A DNA stretch of 64,000 nt from Streptomyces coelicoflavus (GCF_003112555.1 NZ_BEWB01000009.1:1-64000), one strand, 5' to 3'. Counted from the first letter of the stretch, positions 51,153 through 59,638 are shown. Notes: a model not told the origin generated them from the sequence alone. Made by a program: numbers and translations.

Positions 51153-51911
51153 ATGAACGAGCCGACTGCGCCGGTCGAGCACCTCCTGCTCCTCGCCGGC
51201 GACTTCACCCGGCACAACGACGCCCTGCCTCGGCTGCACGTACCCGTCCGTTGCCGCGAGCGCACTGCCATTCCTCCCGGCCTGCACTTCCGAATCCCTT
51301 GGACCCCCGTGTCACTCCTGGACATCCCCGACATTTTCATCGGGTCCACCGGCGACAGCCACACCTTCGTCATCCTCAACCGCCGCATCCGCGACGCCGA
51401 CCGGCTGCTCACCGACGCCGGCTTCCTCCCTCGTGAACACCACGGCCACAGGCTCTACCTGCTGTCCCCGGGTACCGCGCGGGACGTACACGAGCGCCCC
51501 GGCGTCGCGATGTACGCCCTCTTGGCCCACACCCACGACCTCGTCGACCTCTCCTGGACAACCCGCTGGAGTCCCGACCAGCCGGCAGGCGGACCGGACC
51601 TGCGCTTCCAGTTCGGTGACGGCACGGTTGCCGTGACCGCCTCGACCACCGCCGCCCGGTTGCTGCTGGAGCAACACGGCTTCGTCTCCACAGCAGACGG
51701 CGCGTCCTACCGCCCGCGGGACGGGCTGGACGAGCGCGGACTGCTCGGCGCCGTCACCGCTGCCGAGGCACAGGCGTACGCCCACGGTCTCAGCGCGCGT
51801 GTCCACCTGGGCATCCCCACACCAGCCGACATCCCCGCGAGCGCCCGCCGCCGCTCAGCTGCCGCCACCGGTCCGCGAACCACACCATCGGCCCGTCGCC
51901 GCACCCGCTGA
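51153..51911 (+). CDS. Composite protein with two family P-like domains
   Basis: A 252-residue protein. Its start (PVEHLLLLAGDFTRHNDALPRL) repeats that of 49447-50205. Then SHTFVILNRRIRDADRLLTDAGFLPREHHGHRLYLL and later FGDGTVAVTASTTAARLLLEQHGFVSTADGASYRP are two family P-like units in tandem. Basic Ala/Ser tail. It looks like a fusion of pieces from neighbouring families. ATG 51153. Confidence 0.65.
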   Translation: MNEPTAPVEHLLLLAGDFTRHNDALPRLHVPVRCRERTAIPPGLHFRIPWTPVSLLDIPDIFIGSTGDSHTFVILNRRIRDADRLLTDAGFLPREHHGHRLYLLSPGTARDVHERPGVAMYALLAHTHDLVDLSWTTRWSPDQPAGGPDLRFQFGDGTVAVTASTTAARLLLEQHGFVSTADGASYRPRDGLDERGLLGAVTAAEAQAYAHGLSARVHLGIPTPADIPASARRRSAAATGPRTTPSARRRTR

Positions 51912-51971
51912 CCACCGCTACAAAATCCAGCACCGCCATCCGAGGAGCTTCCACGTCCGACGCCCCCCTCC

Positions 51972-52103
51972 GTGCATGATCTCGCCCGTGCCCTGGCCGA
52001 CCAGCTCCACCCCGGTGCCGCTCCCCGGGACGTGACCGTCAGTTTCGGCGCCCGCCAGCAAGCCCCCGTCGAGTACCGCAGCCGCGGTCGGGGCGGACCG
52101 TGA
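51972..52103 (+). CDS. Small protein, start uncertain
   Basis: GTG 51972 gives a 43-residue peptide (HDLARALADQLHPGAAPRDVTVSFGARQQAP) that ends overlapping the next GTG (GTGA). A better ribosome site (GAGGAG) lies about 25 bases upstream, in front of an ACG codon that would read SDAPL in another frame, so the real N-terminus may include a frameshift here. Unknown function. Confidence 0.35.
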   Translation: MHDLARALADQLHPGAAPRDVTVSFGARQQAPVEYRSRGRGGP

Positions 52104-52501
52104 CGGTCTACGCCCAGGCACTGCACGCCGCCCTCTACGGCCTTCCCGCGCCCGACAAGTCGCTGCCCACCGCCCTGGACGCGCTTCTGCAAGCCACACA
52201 CACCGCGACCGCCCCGGAACAGAAGACCGCCGTCCTGCGGCAAGTCGCCCAGCAATTGCGCAACGCCGCCGAGATCATCCAGCGCTACCAGTACCGAGCC
52301 CAGTGGGACCGCTTCCCCACCGAGGTCGCCGAGCAGCTCGACACTGCTCACGATCAGGCCCAGCAGATCGCCCAGGCCCTCGGCCGCGTGGCCCCCGCCT
52401 TAAGCCACCAGCCCACCACGCCCCGTGCCCAAGCCGCCCACGGCCAGAGCGCCACCACCCCCGTAGCGTCCCCGCCTTCACCGGCCCCACGCCACCGCTG
52501 A
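52100..52501 (+). CDS. Hypothetical helical protein
   Basis: A 133-residue helical protein (ALHAALYGLPAPDKSLPTALDALLQA, QKTAVLRQVAQQLRNAAEIIQRYQYRAQWDRFPTEVAEQLDTA) with a Pro/Ser tail. GTG 52100 is coupled to the small upstream gene. Similar in style to 42798 and 53326. Unknown. Confidence 0.6.
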   Translation: MTVYAQALHAALYGLPAPDKSLPTALDALLQATHTATAPEQKTAVLRQVAQQLRNAAEIIQRYQYRAQWDRFPTEVAEQLDTAHDQAQQIAQALGRVAPALSHQPTTPRAQAAHGQSATTPVASPPSPAPRHR

Positions 52502-52535
52502 CCGGCCGCGACAGCCCACCCGAGAAAGACATCTC

Positions 52536-53333
52536 CTGGCCACCACCGACTCCCTCCAGGCCCTCCTCGCCCAACCCCGCTGCGCGCTCGGCGTGTTCGT
52601 CCCCGCCGGACTGCATCCGGCCCGCGCCGAGCGCCATCAACTCGCCCAGATCGCCCGGGCCGGCGCCGACCTGTTCGAGATCGGCCTCGCCCACCATGAC
52701 GCCGGCCTCGACGGGCCCGTCATCCAAGCCGCCTACCGCCGCGCCCTGAGCCGTGGAAACGTCCTCACCCGCGCCCTGCGCGCGGTCGAGCATGCCGCTG
52801 GCCTGCGGCCGACCGTCGTCATGACCTACTGGGATCCCGTCCATCGGCACGGCCCCGAACGCCTGGCCCGGCTGCTCGCTGGCGCGGGCGCCGCCGGGGC
52901 GATGATCGTCGACCTGCCCGACGACCAGGCAGAGCGCTGGCAGGCCGCAGCGAAGGCCGCGAACCTCTCCACCCCACGCCTCGTCCCGCGCCACTTCGCC
53001 GACGCCGGCCTCGCCACCGTGGCCGCCGGCGCGTCGGGATGGCTCTACGCACCCGCCAGCACCGCCCCCACCGGCTACCACGGCCCGCTCGACGTGCCCG
53101 CGCTCGCCGACTTCACGACACGCCTCCGCGCCATCAGTCCCCTGCCCGTCGTATCCGGCGTGGGCATCTCCACCCCGGCCCTCGCAGAACGCCTCGCACC
53201 ACTGGTGGATGCCGTCGTCATCGGCACCCCCGTCGTCCACGCCCTGATGACCGCCCCGGGACAGGCCCCGTCACTCACCACCGCGTTCGCCCAAGCCCTG
53301 AACCCGTACGCCACCACGGAGACCCGTGCCTGA
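52536..53333 (+). CDS. TrpA-like (tryptophan synthase alpha family) protein
   Basis: A protein of about 265 residues with the TIM-barrel pattern of TrpA: CALGVFVPAGLHPARAERHQLAQIARAGADLFEIG, AGLDGPVIQAAYRRAL, VVMTYWDPV, GAMIVDLPDD, and VVSGVGISTPALAERL then VDAVVIGTPVV. The catalytic Glu (LFEIG) and Asp (LDGP) positions are kept, but the FSDP stretch is replaced by AHHD and no trpB is present. CTG 52536 gives the family N-terminus; GTG 52593 would cut off the first strand. Role on an element is unknown: perhaps an indole- or phosphate-ligand enzyme. GTG of next gene overlaps its end. Confidence 0.8.
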   Translation: MATTDSLQALLAQPRCALGVFVPAGLHPARAERHQLAQIARAGADLFEIGLAHHDAGLDGPVIQAAYRRALSRGNVLTRALRAVEHAAGLRPTVVMTYWDPVHRHGPERLARLLAGAGAAGAMIVDLPDDQAERWQAAAKAANLSTPRLVPRHFADAGLATVAAGASGWLYAPASTAPTGYHGPLDVPALADFTTRLRAISPLPVVSGVGISTPALAERLAPLVDAVVIGTPVVHALMTAPGQAPSLTTAFAQALNPYATTETRA

Positions 53334-53778
53334 CTCCACCAACCCGGTCCCGGTCCTGTCCCGCATCGCCTCCGACGCGTCCTGTCTGCTCCGGGCCCTG
53401 CGTGCCCTGCCCGCCGGACGGGACGCATCCACACTGGCCGCGCACATCACTGACGCGCAGGACCTCGCCGACACCGCCTTGCGGCTGTTTCTCACCCGCA
53501 GCCGCCAGACGTCGCGGCCCTCCCCTACGGACCTGCTGCTCCTTCACCGTGTCGCGCAGATCGCCAAGGCCGCCCAGGACGCCGCCGCCGAACTGACGGC
53601 TGCTCTTGCCCGCGTCGTGGAGAACCAGCGCCGCCAGGCCGCCGCCACATCACGGCGGGTCGTCCTGATCGGGCCGACACCGCAGCAGTTCATCGAGTCG
53701 GCCGCCGACCTCCTCGACCGCATCCCCGCCCTCTGCGACGCCGTATCCCGCGACCGGCCGCAATCCCCCTGCCACTGA
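53326..53778 (+). CDS. Hypothetical helical protein
   Basis: A 150-residue helical protein (LSRIASDASCLLRALRALPAGRDASTLAAHI, QIAKAAQDAAAELTAALARVVENQRRQAAATSRR, ESAADLLDRIPALCDAV). GTG 53326 overlaps the TrpA-like gene by eight bases. Style resembles other small helical proteins in this array. No family. Confidence 0.6.
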   Translation: MPDSTNPVPVLSRIASDASCLLRALRALPAGRDASTLAAHITDAQDLADTALRLFLTRSRQTSRPSPTDLLLLHRVAQIAKAAQDAAAELTAALARVVENQRRQAAATSRRVVLIGPTPQQFIESAADLLDRIPALCDAVSRDRPQSPCH

Positions 53779-53829
53779 CGCGACAGCCGCGATGCGAGCG
53801 CCCCCCTTTCCCTACATCCAGGACAGACC

Positions 53830-54753
53830 ATTTCAGATCAGCCCCGATTCCGCGCCCTCTCCCTCGGCGCGGGAGTTCAATCCAGCACTCTCCTCACCCT
53901 GTCAGCAGAGGGCATTCTCCCGAAGGTCGACTACGCGATTTTCGCCGACACCGGATGGGAACCCAAAGCGGTTTATGCGCACCTTGACCGGCTGGAAGAG
54001 GAGATAGCCGCGCCCGCCGGGATACCCGTCCTGCGCGTGTCGGCCGGGAATATCCGCGACGATGCATTGAACCCGGATCACCGTTTCGCCTCCATGCCGC
54101 TTCACATCCTCAACAAGGACGGGCGACCTGGGATGACCCGGCGGCAGTGTACCGGCGAATATAAGGTTAAGCCGATCAAGCAGAAGGTTCGCGAACTGCT
54201 CGGCTACCCCTATCCGGCACGCATCCCGAAGGGCGTTTTCGTCGAGCAGTGGGTAGGAATCTCCACGGATGAATTCCACCGCGCGAAGGACGCGGACGTC
54301 AAGTACATGCGTAACCGGCATCCCCTTCTGGACATGTCCTGGAGCAGGGCCGAATGCGTGCGTTACCTGACTTCGCTCGGTCTCGCCGATACCCCGAAGT
54401 CGAGTTGCCTGGGATGCCCGTTCCATGGAAATGTGCAGTGGCGGCATATCAGGGATTCCTCTCCGTCCGAGTGGGCGGACGTCGTCGAATTCGACGCGGC
54501 CATCCGGCAGGGCAATGCCCGCGCCAACGCCACCGGCAACAGGCTGCTCGGCGAGGCGTTCCTGCACCGCTCCCGCGTCCCGCTGAGCGAAGCCCCCATC
54601 GATCACGTCACGGCTGCCGAGCGGGCCGCCCTGCGGATCAGCGCGGACGAGGCCGACGTCCTGGAGAACGGTGTCGAGGACGGCTGCTCGCCCTGGGCGT
54701 GCCGCGGCGACGCCGACGCGCTGACACGGGACGACTTCGGGCTGGCCACGTGA
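53830..54753 (+). CDS. PAPS-reductase/adenine nucleotide alpha-hydrolase family protein
   Basis: A 307-residue protein. The nucleotide-binding PP-loop-like ALSLGAGVQSSTLLTL lies at the front, with ADTGWEPKAVYAHLDRL, RRQCTGEYKVKPI and SSCLGCPFHG further on, the pattern of phage and element PAPS-reductase-like (DndC-related) proteins. The two-Cys SCLGC motif could bind metal or sulfur. ATT 53830 (after AGGACAG) is where the frame matches the family; the first standard start, ATG 54037, would remove the PP-loop. It overlaps the methyltransferase gene as GTGA, so the pair may act together on DNA or nucleotides. Confidence 0.75.
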   Translation: MSDQPRFRALSLGAGVQSSTLLTLSAEGILPKVDYAIFADTGWEPKAVYAHLDRLEEEIAAPAGIPVLRVSAGNIRDDALNPDHRFASMPLHILNKDGRPGMTRRQCTGEYKVKPIKQKVRELLGYPYPARIPKGVFVEQWVGISTDEFHRAKDADVKYMRNRHPLLDMSWSRAECVRYLTSLGLADTPKSSCLGCPFHGNVQWRHIRDSSPSEWADVVEFDAAIRQGNARANATGNRLLGEAFLHRSRVPLSEAPIDHVTAAERAALRISADEADVLENGVEDGCSPWACRGDADALTRDDFGLAT

Positions 54754-56021
54754 TACTCGACCTCTTCGCGGGGCCGGGCGGCTGGAGCAGGGCACTGCAC
54801 GTCCTGGGCGTGCGCGACATCGGCCTGGAATGGGATCAGTGGGCATGTAAGACCCGTGCCGCGGCAGGGCAGTTGACCATCCGGTGCGACGTGGCGAGGT
54901 ATCCGGCCTGGCCGTTCGTCGGCCGCACCCGCGGGGTGATCGCTTCGCCGCCGTGCCAGGCGTGGAGCATGGCCGGCAAGCGGCTGGGCCTGGTCGACCA
55001 GCCGCTGGTGCACGCGGCGGTCGAGGACCTGGCCGCCGGCCGGGACACCCGCGAGCGCCTCCTCGCCGCCTGCCGTGACGAGCGCTCCCTGCTCGCCGCC
55101 GAGCCGATGCGCTACCTGTACGCGCTGAACACGGTCGGCGAGCCCGACTGGGTGGCCATGGAGGAAGTACCGGACGTGCTGCCCTTGTGGAAGCAGTACG
55201 CGGCCGTCCTGCGCGGGTGGGGGTTCTCCGTCTGGTACGGGATTCTCAACGCCGCCGACTTCGGCGTCCCGCAGACCAGGAAGCGGGCGATCCTCCTGGC
55301 CTCCCGCGTCCGCACGGCGCAGCCACCCACGCCCACCCATGCCCAGCTCGCCGAGCCGGAATCGCTGTTCGGTCCGGGCCGCGCCCGGTGGGTCAGCATG
55401 GCCGAAGCCCTGGGATGGGGGGCGACAGACCGGCCCGTCCCCACCGTCTGCGCGGGGGGTGGGCCCGGCGGCGGCCCCGAACCGTTCCCTTCGGGCTCTC
55501 GCAAGACGCTGTCCGACGCGCGGGAGCGCGGTACGTGGATGCCGCGGCCGGACGGGGTGGTTCTGCAGTCCCGCCGGGAAGGCGCGGGGTGGGCGGCCCG
55601 GCACGGCATCCGCGAGAACCGTGCGGCCGACGCTCCGGCGCCCACGTTCACCGCCGAGGCCCACCGCTGGTCCTGGTCCCTGCGCAGCAACAACCAGGCA
55701 AACGCCACCGTCCGTCCGCTGTCCGAGCCGGCCGGCACGCTGTTCTTCGGGCACCGCGCCAACGAGTGCACCTGGGTCGCCGAACCCGCCACCCCTTCGG
55801 CCACGGACACCGATGCGCCGGCCGTTCCCGAGCCGATCCGGATCACCGCCCGCGAGGCCGGCCTCCTGCAGACCTTCCCCGCCGACTACCCCTGGGCCGG
55901 CAACAAGGGCCAGCAATTCTCCCAGATCGGCAACGCCGTGCCCCCGCTGCTCGCCGGCCACCTCCTCGCCCCGCACCTCGGCCTCACCCTCGACCCCGAC
56001 GACTTCACCCTCGCCGCCTGA
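54750..56021 (+). CDS. C5-cytosine DNA methyltransferase
   Basis: A 423-residue enzyme of the Dcm type: ILDLFAGPGGWSRAL (motif I), IASPPCQAWSMAG with catalytic Cys at ~69 (motif IV), VAMEEVPDVL (motif VI), FGVPQTRKRAILLA (motif VIII), and QIGNAVPPLLAGHLL (motif X). The variable region (~200-330) is long and has ARERGTWMP and several repeats of invariant HRWSWSL-type stretches that could read the DNA. GTG 54750 overlaps the upstream gene as GTGA. No cognate restriction enzyme is visible. Confidence 0.9.
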   Translation: MILDLFAGPGGWSRALHVLGVRDIGLEWDQWACKTRAAAGQLTIRCDVARYPAWPFVGRTRGVIASPPCQAWSMAGKRLGLVDQPLVHAAVEDLAAGRDTRERLLAACRDERSLLAAEPMRYLYALNTVGEPDWVAMEEVPDVLPLWKQYAAVLRGWGFSVWYGILNAADFGVPQTRKRAILLASRVRTAQPPTPTHAQLAEPESLFGPGRARWVSMAEALGWGATDRPVPTVCAGGGPGGGPEPFPSGSRKTLSDARERGTWMPRPDGVVLQSRREGAGWAARHGIRENRAADAPAPTFTAEAHRWSWSLRSNNQANATVRPLSEPAGTLFFGHRANECTWVAEPATPSATDTDAPAVPEPIRITAREAGLLQTFPADYPWAGNKGQQFSQIGNAVPPLLAGHLLAPHLGLTLDPDDFTLAA

Positions 56022-57139
56022 TGCCCCACACCCCCGAACCCGACGAAGACGACCTCGACGCCATCGCACCGCCCCAGCCCGTCTTCCACGTCGAGCAGGC
56101 CCTCCTCGGCGCCCTGCTCCTCGACCCGCACCGCCTGGACGACGTGAGCGGCATCACCGCCGACTCGTTCTCCACCGCCGCGCACGCCGCCCTGTACGCC
56201 GCGATCAGCACCCTGCCACGGCCCGACCCCGCCGAGCACGCGAAGAACACCAAGTGGCTCGACCGCGTACTCGCCACCGCCCTGGAGGAGGCGCGCGGTC
56301 TGACCGCCTCCTACCTGCACTCCCTCGTCCAGGTCTGCCCCTGGCCCCGCCACGCCCCCGCCTACGCCCGGATGGTCGAGGCCGAGCACGCCCGCCGTCG
56401 CCTGCTGACGGCCGCCGAACGCCTGCTCCATACCGTCCACGACGTCTCCCGCCCTCACCCCGTCCAGACAGTGCTCGCCGAGGCGGACGCGCTTGCCGCG
56501 GTCGTGGACGACATCGCGAACCGCTTCCCCCCTCGCTCCGGCGTCCTCCCCCGCACCCCCGCACCAACACCCGCCCAGACCCCCGACCACATCGAGGCGA
56601 TCGAGGAGGAGCAACTACTGCTCGCCACCGCCACCGCCCGCCCTGACGACATCGACGCCGTCCGGTGGCTGCTCCCCGACGACCTCACCCTGCCCCTGCA
56701 CGCCGGCCTGTGGCAGTGCCTGACCACCCTCACCCGCCGCAACGAGCCCGTCGACCCCGTAACGGCTCTGTGGGAGGCACAGCAGCGCGGCCTGCTGGAC
56801 GACGGCAGCGCACCAGGCAAGGTCCTGCGCATGCTGGCCGAACCGGCAGGATCCGTCGGGCACTGGGCCGAACGCGCCCTGCGGCGCTCCATCCTGTCCA
56901 CGGCCGAGCACACCGGACGGCGCATCGAGGCGTACGCCGGCGACCCGGCGAGCACCCCCTTCCAGCTGGTCGTCGGCGCCCGCCGAGCCCTCGCGGACAT
57001 CGCCGCCATCCGCACCCGCTGGCAGCACGCCACCGGAGCCGCCCCGCCACAGCAGCGGCGAGCGGCGCCCGCCACCCGCGCCGGCCCGCCGACCACCACG
57101 GCCGCACACGCCGCCCGACCCACACGAGTAACCCGATAA
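56021..57139 (+). CDS. Double DnaB N-terminal-domain protein without helicase domain
   Basis: A 372-residue protein. Residues ~20-115 match the DnaB N-domain (VFHVEQALLGALLLDPHRLDDVSGITADSFSTAAHAALYAAI). Residues ~190-300 repeat it (EEQLLLATATARPDDIDAVRWLLPDDLTLPLHAGLWQCL, TALWEAQQRGLLDDG). No Walker A helicase domain follows; the end is Thr/Ala/Arg-rich. In DnaB the N-domain makes the collar that binds primase, so a two-copy stand-alone may interact with the host replisome. ATG 56021 overlaps the methyltransferase stop (TGATG). Confidence 0.8.
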   Translation: MPHTPEPDEDDLDAIAPPQPVFHVEQALLGALLLDPHRLDDVSGITADSFSTAAHAALYAAISTLPRPDPAEHAKNTKWLDRVLATALEEARGLTASYLHSLVQVCPWPRHAPAYARMVEAEHARRRLLTAAERLLHTVHDVSRPHPVQTVLAEADALAAVVDDIANRFPPRSGVLPRTPAPTPAQTPDHIEAIEEEQLLLATATARPDDIDAVRWLLPDDLTLPLHAGLWQCLTTLTRRNEPVDPVTALWEAQQRGLLDDGSAPGKVLRMLAEPAGSVGHWAERALRRSILSTAEHTGRRIEAYAGDPASTPFQLVVGARRALADIAAIRTRWQHATGAAPPQQRRAAPATRAGPPTTTAAHAARPTRVTR

Positions 57140-57150
57140 CTGCCGAGTAC

Positions 57151-57184
57151 GCCGGTGGCCGGACTCGCGGGCCCGGCCACCGGC
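57151..57184 (+). terminator. Terminator after the second gene array
   Basis: Twelve-base perfect stem (GCCGGTGGCCGG with CCGGCCACCGGC) and ten-base loop, 12 bases past the stop of the DnaB-like gene. GC-rich without a U-run. Confidence 0.65.
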
Positions 57185-57204
57185 AGAGCAGATGAGGCCC
57201 CCAC

Positions 57205-58589
57205 GTGACTCCCGCCATCGACGCCCATGTCCGCCTCGACACCCACCCCACTCACCCGAGCGCCGTGCAGGCCGTCCTGACCGGCGCCCAAGCCCGCGTC
57301 GTCTCCATGGCTCTGGAGGCTGCCCGGCTGGAGTGTCATCGCCACGGGCGTCCTGGTCCTGGCCCGCATCGATCACGAGGAGTCCTACTGGGCCGCCGAC
57401 GCCGCCTAGAACCTGATCGCCGAAGGCATCACCGTCGAGGTCTCCCCGCGGCTCCAGGAGGCCATCAACGAGGAATGGACCTGGGCGAACTACCCGATGC
57501 CCTGGTGCACCCGCAGCGACATCCGTGAGGTCTCCAATCAGGCGCAGAAGATCGACGACGACATCCGCCACGGACAGCTCCTCATCCACGCCCACGCCCA
57601 CGCCCACGCCCACGACGGTCACACGACCGTCGCGGTCGGCACATACCTCCGCCCAGGCGCAAAATCCGTCTTCCTGCGAAGGCGAGGACCACCTGCGCCA
57701 GGTAGCCGACACCTTTGACTCACCCGCCCAGGCGCTCCTCGCCTTCGAGAAGGCCCAGACGGCCGAGATGCGCCCCGACCCGGCACCCCTGACCGACACC
57801 GAACGCGCCACCGCCAAAGCTCACTTGGTCTTCGACGTCACCACAGCCAAGTCCGAACGCTCCCGCTCCAGGCCGGAGACCGTCCCCGTCTACCTGGCCG
57901 ATGCCGGCGACCACGACGCCCTCCTGGACACCTTCCTCGACGAACACGGCGAGTTCGAGAAGTGGCGAACCTGGTCGGATGACACGACGCACCCCATCCA
58001 CGAGTCGCAGACCCTGCGCATCGAGCGTGTCCACGAAACCCCCGCCAACGAGACCGCATGGACCGTAGCCGCCTACGAGACACCCGTCTCCGATCGCATA
58101 TGGGTACTCACCGCGACCGGCACCACCCCCGCTCCAGTGCTGCGACATCTGCTGATCCACCTCGCCGACGGCGACGGCTGGGACACGGCCATCAGCGCCC
58201 CGGTGGACGAGAAGATGGTCACCGCAGCCACCCAGTCGCTCTCCGAGGCCGGATGGAAGCACACCGTGGACGGCCGATGGATCCACTGGACGTCCCCCGA
58301 CGGGGACGCAGGCATGCAGTTTGATGCCTTCGCTGCCCAGCACCCCGGCCAGAACCAGGCCACCTGGACCATCTGGGCCGGCCCAGGCCCCGACCGGCCC
58401 ACCTATGTCGTCACCGCGTCCCCGCACACTCCGAGTTCGCTCCTGACCGATCTCTCCGGGTCCCTCGCCCACGAAACCGGCCTGCGCCTCCCACAGACCG
58501 CGGGCCCCGAACGCAGGACAAAGCTCTTCACCAGCCCGCCGGCCATGCTCATCGTCGCCGCCGACTCCACGGCCAGCCGGTGTCGCTGA
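57205..58589 (+). pseudogene. Decayed composite gene with DUF317-like end
   Basis: GTG 57205 gives AIDAHVRLDTHPTHPSAVQAVLTGA, then the reading moves frame near 57333, meets a TAG at 57408-57410, and continues NLIAEGITVEVSPRLQEAI, EEWTWANYPMPWCTRSDIREVSNQAQKI. A HAHAHA stretch and a further frame change near 57680 follow. The rest (EGEDHLRQVADTFDSPAQALLAFEKAQ ... WKHTVDGRWIHWTSPDGDAGMQFDA ... YVVTASPHTPSSLLTDL) includes a DUF317-like region. At least one stop and two frameshifts make this a true pseudogene or a badly sequenced gene; parts look like two genes joined. Confidence 0.65.
57587..57614. repeat. CACGCC microsatellite
   Basis: Four and two thirds copies of CACGCC, encoding His-Ala repeats in the decayed gene. 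Slippage here may have helped to break the frame. Confidence 0.7.
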
Positions 58590-58741
58590 ACACCACCACA
58601 CAGGAGCGGGCATCACAACGGGAATCGCCTGTGAAAGGAACCGGCGATCCTGCGCATCATGAGTAGCCCACCGGCACGCCGCGCCCCCGCATCGAAAGGA
58701 GCTGTCCCACGAGCACAGAACGGCCAGACACAGCCAGGTGA

Positions 58742-59638
58742 TTAGGCCGACGCGTAGCTGGCCTGGAACAGTTCCTGCGCCCGCAGCACGTCTTTCGGAT
58801 TGCGCAACTGCACCTCCAGATCACCGGTACCGTGGTGGCCAAGACCCGACACGTCACGAGTGAATCCCGGCACGAGGTCGACGTCCTCCGGATCAACCTT
58901 CAAGTAGACCAGCAGCTTGCTGCGCTGCGGCGGGCAAAGGCAGGCGAAGTTCCGCAGCCGCTGATAGGCCCGGTAGGTCTTGCGCTCGACGCATTTCACG
59001 CCGTCCCCGAGCGCGAGCAGGGCCTCGTCGACTGCGCTCGCCAGCTCCGTCATCGACGCACCCTGGACGTCGTGCACCGCTCGGGCAACCGCCCGCCGAC
59101 GGACTCGGCTCGCCCCCTGGATGCGGCCGCTCACGGACGCCACGGTCTCAAGGCCCAGCAGCTCGCCACCGAAGAATCGGTAGCGGACAAGGTCGATCGA
59201 CCGCCGATGCTCATGCACGGCGTGCACGTCATAACGCGTGAAATCGCCGGCAATGCAGATCAGACGCGGTCCGCTCCAAAGGACCTGCGACGCTGCGGTC
59301 ACCCCGAGCCGCTGCCGGACCAAGTGCTCGAACTCGGCACGATGGTCCATCAGCCATGCAAGGTAGAAAAGCCCCTGGTTGATGACACCAGCGTCCGTGC
59401 CTCGCTTGTACTCGACGATCACCGGCGCCCCGTTCTCATCCAGCCCTAGCGAGTCGATTCGGCCACCATGGAGCGACCCGGTGCCGTACTCGCTCGCCAG
59501 GAACCGCACACCGAGCATCGTCTCCATGTGTGCCTCGACGAGATCCTGCACCTCGGCCTCGAACTCGGCGAGGCGCGGAATGACTTCAATCACGCTTTCG
59601 TTCGACATTTTCGTGCGGAACAACGTCAGGCCCGACAC
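58742..59638 (-). CDS. NucS-like endonuclease/DUF5655 protein
   Basis: A 298-residue protein. The N-terminal half carries a PD-(D/E)xK nuclease core: GRIDSLGLDENGAPVIVEYKRG, with Asp and E-x-K. The C-terminal part (RKTYRAYQRLRNFACLCPPQRSKLLVYLKVDPEDVDL ... ELFQASYA) is a DUF5655 domain. GTG 59638 has AAGGAGGGG directly upstream. It is leftward, opposite to the second array, and has a codon use less extreme than the element. Probable DNA repair or defence nuclease; the role of DUF5655 is unknown. Confidence 0.8.
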   Translation of the reverse strand: MSGLTLFRTKMSNESVIEVIPRLAEFEAEVQDLVEAHMETMLGVRFLASEYGTGSLHGGRIDSLGLDENGAPVIVEYKRGTDAGVINQGLFYLAWLMDHRAEFEHLVRQRLGVTAASQVLWSGPRLICIAGDFTRYDVHAVHEHRRSIDLVRYRFFGGELLGLETVASVSGRIQGASRVRRRAVARAVHDVQGASMTELASAVDEALLALGDGVKCVERKTYRAYQRLRNFACLCPPQRSKLLVYLKVDPEDVDLVPGFTRDVSGLGHHGTGDLEVQLRNPKDVLRAQELFQASYASA

